This document shows, piece by piece, positions 52,332-59,721 of a stretch of DNA of 64,000 bases; position 1 is the stretch's first letter; each line of letters opens with the position of its first letter. The stretch comes from Sphingobium algorifonticola. GTDB lineage: Bacteria; Pseudomonadota; Alphaproteobacteria; Sphingomonadales; Sphingomonadaceae. The notes below the pieces were generated by a model that saw nothing but the letters and a program-made list of their open reading frames with translations, was not told the DNA's origin and searched no databases. The position numbers and the translations under genes are program-made. The stretch is taken from the NCBI RefSeq assembly GCF_004005485.1, contig NZ_RZUL01000003.1, positions 372,001 to 436,000 of the forward strand, given 5' to 3'.

Positions 52332-52766
52332 CTATATCTCGCTGGAATAGATGTCCGCATTGTCACCCTCGCCGCCCGGCTGGCCGTCCGCGCCCAGCGA
52401 ATAGATGTCGAACGGTCCCTTCCGGCCCGGCACCGCATAGCGATAGGCGCGTCCCCAGGGATCGTCGGGCAGTTTCTTGATATAGCCCCCGCGCCGGTAG
52501 CGTGCCGGTTGCGCCAGGGTCGCGGGTGGCGTGAGCAGCGCCTGCAATCCCTCGGTCGCACCGGGATAATTGAGATTGTCGAGCCGATACTGGTCGAGTG
52601 CCTGCTCGATGGTCGCGACGTCGGCCTTCGCCTTTTCGACACGCGCCTGATCGGTCGCCGGAATGACGTTGATCGCCACGATTGTCGCCAGAAGGCCGAT
52701 GATGACGATGACCACGAGCAGTTCGACCAGCGTGAAGCCGTGTTCGGCGGAGCGCCGGTCAGGCAC
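52332..52766 (-). CDS. gspG: Type II secretion system major pseudopilin G (start uncertain)
   Basis: From GTG 52766 the product has 144 residues, the usual GspG length. The leader is VPDRRSAEHG, then FTLVELLVVIVIIGLLATIVAINVI with Glu5, YPGATEGLQALLTPP and the calcium-site GGYIKKLPDDPWG, all GspG hallmarks. An ATG at 52874, directly after the gspF stop, opens the same frame and would give a 46-residue leader encoded mainly by a palindromic repeat; a prepilin leader of that length would be exceptional. Confidence 0.88.
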   Translation of the reverse strand: MPDRRSAEHGFTLVELLVVIVIIGLLATIVAINVIPATDQARVEKAKADVATIEQALDQYRLDNLNYPGATEGLQALLTPPATLAQPARYRRGGYIKKLPDDPWGRAYRYAVPGRKGPFDIYSLGADGQPGGEGDNADIYSSEI

Positions 52767-52776
52767 GCCATGTGCG

Positions 52777-52839
52777 CCTGCGAAAGCAGGAGCAGAGGGT
52801 TCCGGGCGCTGCGCGGGATGCTCAGGAATCCTGCTTTCG
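52777..52839. repeat. Palindromic repeat between gspF and gspG
   Basis: CGAAAGCAGGA (52781-52791) and TCCTGCTTTCG (52829-52839) are perfect 11-base inverted copies about 37 bases apart. The left one also forms its own small CCTGC-GAAA-GCAGG hairpin. It fills the gap between the gspF stop and the likely GTG start of gspG. Confidence 0.8.
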
Positions 52840-52874
52840 CCGCAGTACGACGGAGTGGAAACAATCTTGGTCAT

Positions 52875-54101
52875 TCAAATACCTGTCAGGCTCTGCAATT
52901 GCAGGATGGGGAGGAGAATGGACAATATGATGACGGCAACGATGCCCCCCATCAAGATGATGATGATCGGCTCCAGCATCGCCAGCGCCGTCGCGGTAAA
53001 GCTGTCGAACTCGCGCTCGAGATAGTCCGCCGCGCGCTCCAGCATCGTATCGAGCCGCCCGGCCGCCTCGCCGCTCGCCGTCAGATAGACGAGCAGCGGC
53101 GGGAAAACGCCGGTCCGCCGCAGCGCCGCCGACAGGCTGCCGCCGCCGCGGATCGCTTCCACGATATCGTCCGATGCCTTGCGCAGCACGCGGTTGTGGA
53201 CGGTGTTGGCGGTCAGCACCAGCCCTTCCATCAGCGGCAGGCGACTTGCCACCATCGTCGACAATGTGCGCGCCATCCGCGCGGCATGCAGGTCGCGGAT
53301 CAGCCGTCCGATCACCGGCAGGCGCAACAGTATCCCGTCGAAGCGATAGCGGATCGCCGGTCGCCGCAGGGCCTGAAAGGCCGCGAAGCCGATCACGATG
53401 CCGACGACCAGAAACACATACCAATAGCCCACCAGCATGTTGGAAATGCCAATGACGACGCGCGTCAGCACCGGCAGTTGCTGCCCGATGGTGTCGAACT
53501 GATCGACGATCCGCGGCACCACGAACATCATCAGCGCGATCACCACGCTGACGGCAAACACCGCCAGCACCGAGGGATAGGCAATTGCGGTGATGACCTT
53601 GGACCGGATTTCCGCCTGCCGCTCCAGCAGCGCGGCCAGCCGCTCCATGATGGTCGGCAGGCTGCCGGAGCTTTCCCCGGCGGAGATCATCGCGCGGTAA
53701 AGTGTCGGAAAGCTGCGCGTATCGGCACCCAGCGCCTCCGACAGACGTCGCCCTTCCATCACCCCGCCGTGGACCCGGCCTACGATCGCCCGGACATGGT
53801 CCTGCTCGCTCTGACGGGATATCGTGCGCAACGCCTCCTCCAGCGGAGACACCTCCACCAGCGTCGAAAGCTGTCGGGTGAACAGCGTCAACTCCTTCGA
53901 CGACAGCCGCTTGCCGCGCCGGGCAAACAGGGCCGGGCCGGAACGGGGCGTTGCGGCAAGCGCGACGCCCGCCTCCATCCGCACGACGAACAGCCTGCGC
54001 GCATCAAGACGCGCCTTTGCATCGTCGGCGCTGTCGGCGCGCAGTGTGCCGCGCCGCTCCCGCCCGGCCTCGTCGATCGCCAGATAATCGAAATCAGGCA
54101 T
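52875..54101 (-). CDS. gspF: Type II secretion system inner-membrane platform protein F
   Basis: The 408-residue protein has two GspF domains, each a helical bundle with the membrane segments VLAVFAVSVVIALMMFVV, WYVFLVVGIVIGFAAF and LEPIIIILMGGIVAVIILSILLP. The N-terminal PDFDYLAIDEAGRERRGTLRADSADDA is the family start. Its start overlaps gspE by eight bases. Confidence 0.94.
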   Translation of the reverse strand: MPDFDYLAIDEAGRERRGTLRADSADDAKARLDARRLFVVRMEAGVALAATPRSGPALFARRGKRLSSKELTLFTRQLSTLVEVSPLEEALRTISRQSEQDHVRAIVGRVHGGVMEGRRLSEALGADTRSFPTLYRAMISAGESSGSLPTIMERLAALLERQAEIRSKVITAIAYPSVLAVFAVSVVIALMMFVVPRIVDQFDTIGQQLPVLTRVVIGISNMLVGYWYVFLVVGIVIGFAAFQALRRPAIRYRFDGILLRLPVIGRLIRDLHAARMARTLSTMVASRLPLMEGLVLTANTVHNRVLRKASDDIVEAIRGGGSLSAALRRTGVFPPLLVYLTASGEAAGRLDTMLERAADYLEREFDSFTATALAMLEPIIIILMGGIVAVIILSILLPILQLQSLTGI

Positions 54102-55722
54102 CGGCGGATGGTGTGGCCGGTGTCATGTCCGGCACGGCTGACGCGATGTCCGGCTCAGCCTCTCGTCGGGATATGCGGATTGCTTCCTCGGCCGTGGTCT
54201 GCCCGTCGCGCACCAGCGCGCGCGCCGCCGATCCCAGATTGGGCGCGTTGAGAAAGGCATGGCGCGCAATCAGCGATTCGTCGCCCCCGTCGTTGATAAG
54301 CCGACGGATGGTGTCATCGATGCGGATCGCCTCGAACACGCCGATCCGCCCCTTGAACCCGCTGTCGTTGCATTCCGGGCATCCCTTCGCGCGATAGACG
54401 ATGGTTCCCAGGTCAAAGCCCAGCAGCGCGGATGCCGACTTGTCGGCCTGCACCGGCTCCCGGCAATGCTGGCACAGCCGCCGCACCAGCCGCTGCGCGA
54501 TCACCGCGCGCAGGGTGGACGCCAGCAGGAACGGTTCGACGCGCATGTCGCGCATCCGGGTGATGGCGCCCACAGCGTCGTTCGTGTGGACCGTCGAAAG
54601 CACCAGATGCCCGGTGAGCGAGGCCTGGACGGCAATTTCTGCCGTCTCGCGATCGCGGATTTCGCCGACCATTACGACATCGGGGTCCTGCCGCAGGATC
54701 GCGCGCAGCCCGGCCGCGAATGTCAGGCCGACCTTGGGATTGACCTGCGTCTGCCCGACGCCGTCGATGGCATATTCGACCGGGTCCTCGACCGTCAGGA
54801 TGTTGCGGCTGCCGTCGTTGAGCTGGCGCAGGCCGCCATAGAGCGTGGTTGTCTTGCCCGATCCGGTCGGCCCGGTGACAAGGATGATGCCATTGGGTTC
54901 GGCCAGCGCCTCGCGGAAAATGCGGTCGGTATTGCCCGTCATGCCCAGCACGTCGAGCGAAAGGCCCGCATTCTCCTTGTCCAGGATACGCAGGACGACG
55001 CGCTCCCCGGCCCGGCTCGGCAAGGTCGATACGCGCACGTCCAGCAGCTTGCCGCCCAGGGTCAGGCCTATCCGCCCGTCCTGCGGCACCCGCCGTTCGG
55101 CGATGTCCAGCCGCGCCATCACTTTCACGCGGCTGACGACGACCGGCGCGACATGCGCGGGCATGCGCAGCGTTTCGCGCAGCACGCCGTCGATGCGCAT
55201 GCGTACGACCAGCCCCGTTTCATAAGGCTCTATATGAATGTCGCTGACGCCCTGCCGCGCCGCTTCGGCAATAATGCCGTTGATGAGGCGGATGGCAGGC
55301 GCATCGTCCGCACTGTCGAGCAAATCGTCGGCCGTCGGTATGTCGCTCGCGATCAGGTCCAGCTCGTCGGCACCGACTTCCATCGATCCGGCCATGGCGG
55401 CGGCGCTGCCATCCATCGCATAATGATCGGACAGATGCCGGTCGAACTGTACGGGATCGACAAAGCGCACGTCGAAACTCTGTGCGAGATGCCGCCGGAC
55501 TTCGAGCAGCACGCGCGGGTCGCCGCCTTCGCGAAAGGCGACCGACAGACGCGCGCCATCCGCGCCTCCCAGCAGCACCACGCCATAGTTGCGGGCGAAA
55601 GCATAAGGAATGTCGATCAGGCGCGGCGCAATGGCATGCGACAGGGCAAGCGGATTGTCGGCCAGCGCATCGGACGGCGCGGTCAGGCCCTCCTCACCGC
55701 TGGTGCCGCGGCCGATTTTCAC
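54094..55722 (-). CDS. gspE: Type II secretion system ATPase E
   Basis: The 542-residue ATPase has Walker A GPTGSGKTTTLYGGL, the Asp box NILTVEDPVEYAIDG, Walker B GEIRDRETAEIAVQASLTGHLVLSTVHTNDA, and the C4 zinc site CQHC...CPEC. The N-terminal domain binds GspL. The start is taken as GTG 55722 (VKIGRGTSGEEG) with GGAG seven bases before it and 16 bases after the gspD stop. Confidence 0.95.
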   Translation of the reverse strand: MKIGRGTSGEEGLTAPSDALADNPLALSHAIAPRLIDIPYAFARNYGVVLLGGADGARLSVAFREGGDPRVLLEVRRHLAQSFDVRFVDPVQFDRHLSDHYAMDGSAAAMAGSMEVGADELDLIASDIPTADDLLDSADDAPAIRLINGIIAEAARQGVSDIHIEPYETGLVVRMRIDGVLRETLRMPAHVAPVVVSRVKVMARLDIAERRVPQDGRIGLTLGGKLLDVRVSTLPSRAGERVVLRILDKENAGLSLDVLGMTGNTDRIFREALAEPNGIILVTGPTGSGKTTTLYGGLRQLNDGSRNILTVEDPVEYAIDGVGQTQVNPKVGLTFAAGLRAILRQDPDVVMVGEIRDRETAEIAVQASLTGHLVLSTVHTNDAVGAITRMRDMRVEPFLLASTLRAVIAQRLVRRLCQHCREPVQADKSASALLGFDLGTIVYRAKGCPECNDSGFKGRIGVFEAIRIDDTIRRLINDGGDESLIARHAFLNAPNLGSAARALVRDGQTTAEEAIRISRREAEPDIASAVPDMTPATPSADA

Positions 55723-55738
55723 GATCCCGCTCCGGCCG

Positions 55739-58018
55739 TCATTGCTGCACCGCGCTTGGCGGCAGGACAACAGGCCGCACGACGCTGGTTGATGTCCGCA
55801 CCTGCGGCGTCAGCACTTGCGGCGGCGAAGCAGCCGCCTGCGACGGCGTCATCTGCGGCGGCTGAGCAGCGGCCTGCGGCACGCCTTCGACCGTCACATC
55901 GTCGGGCTTGACCGCCACGGGCGGCACGGCGCCCATATAGTCGCGCACCAGCGCATCTAGGCTTGGTTCGGCGTCGGGATTGCCCAGCAGTTGCTGGCCG
56001 CGAATATAGCCATAACGCTGCGCCGTCATGCGCTGGGCGTCCGCCTTGCTGCGCAGAATGGTCGGGCGGATGAAGACCATGAGGTTGGTCTTGGCGCGCG
56101 ATCGGCTGCGCGATTTGAACAATTCGCCCAGCAGCGGAATGTCGCTCAGGAACGGAATACGCTCGATCGTGCGCCGCTCATTGTCGTCCAGCAGGCCGCC
56201 CAGCGCCAAAATCTCGCCATCATCGACCGTCACCGTGGTCTCGATTTCGCGCTTGTTGATGATGAGGTCGCTGTTGTTGCTGCTCACCGGCCCGGCGATG
56301 CTGCTGACTTCCTGCCGCAGAAACAGCTTGATCGCGCCGCCCGCGTTGATTTGCGGCTTCACGTCCAGCTGAATGCCGACATTCTGCCGCTGCACCGTGC
56401 GGAACTGGTTATCGAAGTTCTGGCTCAGCGCCTCGCCCGTCGTCAACGGCACATCCTGCCCGACCAGAATGCTGGCCTTCTGATTGTCCAGCGTCATCAC
56501 CGACGGCGTGGAAAGGATGTTGCTGTCGGTATCGCTGCGCACGGCGTTGATGATCGCGCCGAATATGCCGTTTTGGCCCAGGCTGGTCGCAACGCCCCCG
56601 AAGCCGCCGGTGGCGTTCAACAGCGAATCGACCGCTGCCTGCTGCAACGTGTTGGAAAGATCGCCATTTTCGGTCGTGCGGGTGGTGGTGCGGGTGCCAT
56701 CGGGCGCCACGACGGTCGTTTCGGTCTGGCCCAGCTCGGTCGATGCATAGGCCCCGGCCAGCGTCAGGATGTTGGGATTGGCATTGCTGTAGTTGGTGGC
56801 CGCAAAGCCCGTGCTGGTGCTGCCCAGCAGAAACTGGACGCCCAGTTGCCGTGCGGCGCTGTCGCCGATCTCGACGATGATCGCCTCGACCAGCACCTGT
56901 TCCCGCCGCGTGTCGATCTGCCGGATGGTTTCGCCCAGCATGCGCTGCACATCGCTGTTGGCGGCAACGATGATGGCGTTTGCCCCTTCGTAGCGGGTGA
57001 CGATCGCCGGACCGCGCGTGGCAATGCCGTTGCCCGAAGCTGTCGAAACACTGGCGGAGGGCGCTGCGGCCGGTGTGGCGGACTGCGGCCCACCCTTGCC
57101 CACCGCAGCGGCGGCTTCCACTGCCTGCGTGCCGCCGCCTTGCCCGACAAGCTGCTGGAGCACGGGAAGCAGTTTTTCGGCATCGGCATGTTCCAGCCAG
57201 AAAACCCGGATCTCGGTGCCGCTTGCCGCCTGCCGGTCAAGGTCGCGCGCCATGGCCGCGAGCCGCGCGACGGTGCCCGCGTCGCCGCGAATGGCAATGG
57301 CGTTGCTGCTGTCGATCGGCACCACGGTTGCCGGTGCCATGGCGGCTGGCGCGCCTTCACCGCCGCCACCGGCCCCGCCGCCCACCAGCGCCTGAAGCGA
57401 GGTCGCGATTTCGCGCGCGCCGGCATTTTTCAGCATCACCATTTCGGTTGCCGCGCTGTCGCGGTCGATGCGTCCGATGACCTGGCGTATGCGCTGGATA
57501 TTGTCCGCATAATCGGCGACCACGATACTGTTGCCTGCGCGGTTGGCGGTGACCGATCCGTCGCGGCTGACCAGCGGCCGAAGCGTTTCGAGCGCCGATG
57601 CCGCATCGATCGAGCGCAGGCGGAAGACTTCGGTCACGAACTGGTTGCGATTCGCGGCACGGCCCACGCTGGACGGCTGGCCCGCCGCGCCATCGGCCGG
57701 CTGGATGCGATAGGCCCCTCCGGCGGACGGCACGGCAACCAGCCCGTTGGCGCGCAGGGTGGACAGGAATATCTCGAAATATTCCGATTTGCTGAGCGGC
57801 CGATCGGTGACGACCGACACCTTGCCCTGCACCCGGCTGTCGATGATGAATGTCCGGCCGGTCACGCGCGCCGCATCCTGAATGAAGGCCCGGATGTCGG
57901 CATCGCGCACGTTAAGCGTCTGCTGCGCCGTCACCGGCGATGCCAGCGGCACCGCCAGCGCAAGCGCCAGCGCCGCGCCGCGCAGCAGGAAAGCGGAAGG
58001 GAAACGGGAAATGGTCAT
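55739..58018 (-). CDS. gspD: Type II secretion system secretin D
   Basis: The 759-residue precursor has a signal peptide ending VTAQ near residue 31, the N0 domain (TLNVRDADIRAFIQDAARVTGRTFIIDSRV), three further N domains and the secretin core with VPLTTGEAL and the conserved PFLSDIPLLGELFKSR block. A low-complexity Ala/Gly/Ser linker lies in the N3 region. A Pro/Gln-rich C-terminal tail replaces the S-domain, so a pilotin may not be needed. Overlaps gspC by four bases. Confidence 0.95.
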   Translation of the reverse strand: MTISRFPSAFLLRGAALALALAVPLASPVTAQQTLNVRDADIRAFIQDAARVTGRTFIIDSRVQGKVSVVTDRPLSKSEYFEIFLSTLRANGLVAVPSAGGAYRIQPADGAAGQPSSVGRAANRNQFVTEVFRLRSIDAASALETLRPLVSRDGSVTANRAGNSIVVADYADNIQRIRQVIGRIDRDSAATEMVMLKNAGAREIATSLQALVGGGAGGGGEGAPAAMAPATVVPIDSSNAIAIRGDAGTVARLAAMARDLDRQAASGTEIRVFWLEHADAEKLLPVLQQLVGQGGGTQAVEAAAAVGKGGPQSATPAAAPSASVSTASGNGIATRGPAIVTRYEGANAIIVAANSDVQRMLGETIRQIDTRREQVLVEAIIVEIGDSAARQLGVQFLLGSTSTGFAATNYSNANPNILTLAGAYASTELGQTETTVVAPDGTRTTTRTTENGDLSNTLQQAAVDSLLNATGGFGGVATSLGQNGIFGAIINAVRSDTDSNILSTPSVMTLDNQKASILVGQDVPLTTGEALSQNFDNQFRTVQRQNVGIQLDVKPQINAGGAIKLFLRQEVSSIAGPVSSNNSDLIINKREIETTVTVDDGEILALGGLLDDNERRTIERIPFLSDIPLLGELFKSRSRSRAKTNLMVFIRPTILRSKADAQRMTAQRYGYIRGQQLLGNPDAEPSLDALVRDYMGAVPPVAVKPDDVTVEGVPQAAAQPPQMTPSQAAASPPQVLTPQVRTSTSVVRPVVLPPSAVQQ

Positions 58019-58887
58019 GAACCTTGCAACGTGAGGGCGATGGGCACCGTGGTGGCGCCGCGCTCCACCATCAGCGAAATGCGGGCGCCCGGCGCGATCT
58101 GGGTCTGTAGTGCCTGAAGATCGGCGGCCGATCCGATCGGTCGGCCATTGATCTGCGTCACGATGTCCCCTCGTGCGAACCCGGCCGTCTGAAAAGCCGG
58201 GCCTTTGGGCGACAGCACAAGGCCGGTGACTTTCCCGTTTTCCAGCCGTGGCGCAAATCCGATGTCGGACTTGACGGCGGCGGCTGTGATGCCTTGTGCA
58301 GCCTGCGCGGACGAGACCGCCGACGGCACAGGCGAAGCCGAGGGCGCGCTGCCATCCGGGCTGGCGACCGGCGCGGCGACGGACTGATCGAGAAACACGC
58401 TTTCCTGCGCGCCGCCACGGTCGATCAGCACGTGATCGAAGGCGACGCTTTTCAGGATCACACCGGGCATGATCTCGTCGCCCACGGCATAGCTGTTCTG
58501 CACCCCGTCCGGCGTCGCGATAATCGCGCTGCCCTGCCCCGACCCTTCGTTCACGCGGATACCGAAGACCGTGAGCGCAAGTGAGGTGACCACCGGGCTG
58601 GATGACGCGCCGCTATCGGGCGCGCGGAAAAACGGATCGAAACGACTGAACAGCGCCTGCCGCGCGCCCGCATCGGCAATCACGGCCTGGCGTCCCGTCC
58701 ATGCCCCATAAGGACCGACGGGCGTGACCACCGCCCACAGCAACCGTGCCACCTGCACGGCCAGCAGCGCGAGCAAAAGATATTCAAGCAAAGTCAGCGG
58801 GCTGCGCGGTGCGGCCGGCAGATGACGCAGACGCCCGGATACAGCCGCCGCGCGATCGCGCATCGTCGCTGTGAACGCCGTCAACAT
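58015..58887 (-). CDS. gspC: Type II secretion system protein C
   Basis: The 290-residue bitopic protein has one helix at about residues 30-55 (LTLLEYLLLALLAVQVARLLWAVV) and an HR domain (about 105-165) that contacts the secretin. A PDZ domain at the C-terminus (VTGLVLSPKGPAFQTAGFARGDIVTQINGRPIG) is the substrate-selection part in GspC. An Ala/Pro/Ser-rich linker joins the two. It is the first gene of the operon, divergent from the oxygenase gene with 154 bp between starts. Confidence 0.92.
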   Translation of the reverse strand: MLTAFTATMRDRAAAVSGRLRHLPAAPRSPLTLLEYLLLALLAVQVARLLWAVVTPVGPYGAWTGRQAVIADAGARQALFSRFDPFFRAPDSGASSSPVVTSLALTVFGIRVNEGSGQGSAIIATPDGVQNSYAVGDEIMPGVILKSVAFDHVLIDRGGAQESVFLDQSVAAPVASPDGSAPSASPVPSAVSSAQAAQGITAAAVKSDIGFAPRLENGKVTGLVLSPKGPAFQTAGFARGDIVTQINGRPIGSAADLQALQTQIAPGARISLMVERGATTVPIALTLQGS

Positions 58888-58932
58888 GGCCCGGTCGAGT
58901 CCCCCTGCGCTGTCGCACTGAGCGCGTGCTAG

Positions 58933-58959
58933 GCGTCATTTCTTACGTTTGGATGACGC
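58933..58959. promoter_or_regulatory. Inverted repeat in the gspC / oxygenase divergent promoter
   Basis: GCGTCAT (58933-58939) and ATGACGC (58953-58959) form a 7-bp inverted repeat with a 13-base spacer, about 46 bases upstream of gspC and 83 upstream of the oxygenase ATG. It is a candidate operator controlling one or both transcripts; the factor is unknown. Confidence 0.4.
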
Positions 58960-59041
58960 AATTAAGACACTATTGTTGCACCGATTGTGACACAACGACA
59001 GGCGGTTGGCTGCATCTGATTTTTTGGCTAGTCCAGGCCGC

Positions 59042-59695
59042 ATGACGATCCATTCCGCCTCCCGCTGGGCCGCCGACGCCGATGCGGCCTACATCGCCGC
59101 CCATCGCGGTGTGCAACGGTTTCCCGGCAGGGATCTCACGCTGTTCATCCAGCGCAATTTCCTGACGCCGGATCAATGCGATGCGCTGATCGAACGGATC
59201 GAGGCGGACCGTCGCCCCTCCACAATAGCCGACGCCAATGGCGACGGCTACTTCCGCACCAGCGAAACCTGCGATCTCGATCCGCTCGATCCGTTCGTGG
59301 CGACTATCGACCGGCAGATTGCCGACTATGCCGGGATCGATCCCATCTATGGCGAACCGCTGCAAGGCCAACGCTATGCCGTGGGGCAGGAGTTCAAGGC
59401 GCACACCGACTATTTCGAACCGCACGGCCCGGATTTCCAGAAATATTGTGCGCTTTCAGGCAATCGCACCTGGACGTTCATGGTCTATCTGAACATACCG
59501 GAGGCAGGCGGCGCGACACGCTTCACCAAGGTCGGCAAGATGGTGCAGCCCGAAACGGGCAAGCTGCTCGCGTGGGACAATCGCCGTCCCGACAGGACAT
59601 TCAACCCCGCCACGCTCCATCATGGCATGAAGGTGCGCAGCGGGGTCAAATATGTGATCACTAAATGGTATCGGGAGCGGCCCTGGACCAGTTAA
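59042..59695 (+). CDS. Prolyl 4-hydroxylase-like 2-oxoglutarate/Fe(II) oxygenase
   Basis: The 217-residue protein (ATG 59042) matches the bacterial prolyl 4-hydroxylase group. The iron facial triad is His121-x-Asp123 (AHTDYF) and His193/194 (TLHHGM), with Lys203 as the 2-oxoglutarate ligand and the strand GNRTWTFMVYLNIPEAGGATRFTKV typical of P4H enzymes. No signal peptide is visible, so it acts in the cytoplasm. A proline substrate is therefore likely; the neighbouring lipoprotein with a Pro-Thr linker is an obvious candidate but unproven. It is divergent from gspC and convergent with the receptor gene. Confidence 0.85.
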   Translation: MTIHSASRWAADADAAYIAAHRGVQRFPGRDLTLFIQRNFLTPDQCDALIERIEADRRPSTIADANGDGYFRTSETCDLDPLDPFVATIDRQIADYAGIDPIYGEPLQGQRYAVGQEFKAHTDYFEPHGPDFQKYCALSGNRTWTFMVYLNIPEAGGATRFTKVGKMVQPETGKLLAWDNRRPDRTFNPATLHHGMKVRSGVKYVITKWYRERPWTS

Positions 59696-59721
59696 AGGGC
59701 CACAGCCGCTCCCGTTAAGCG

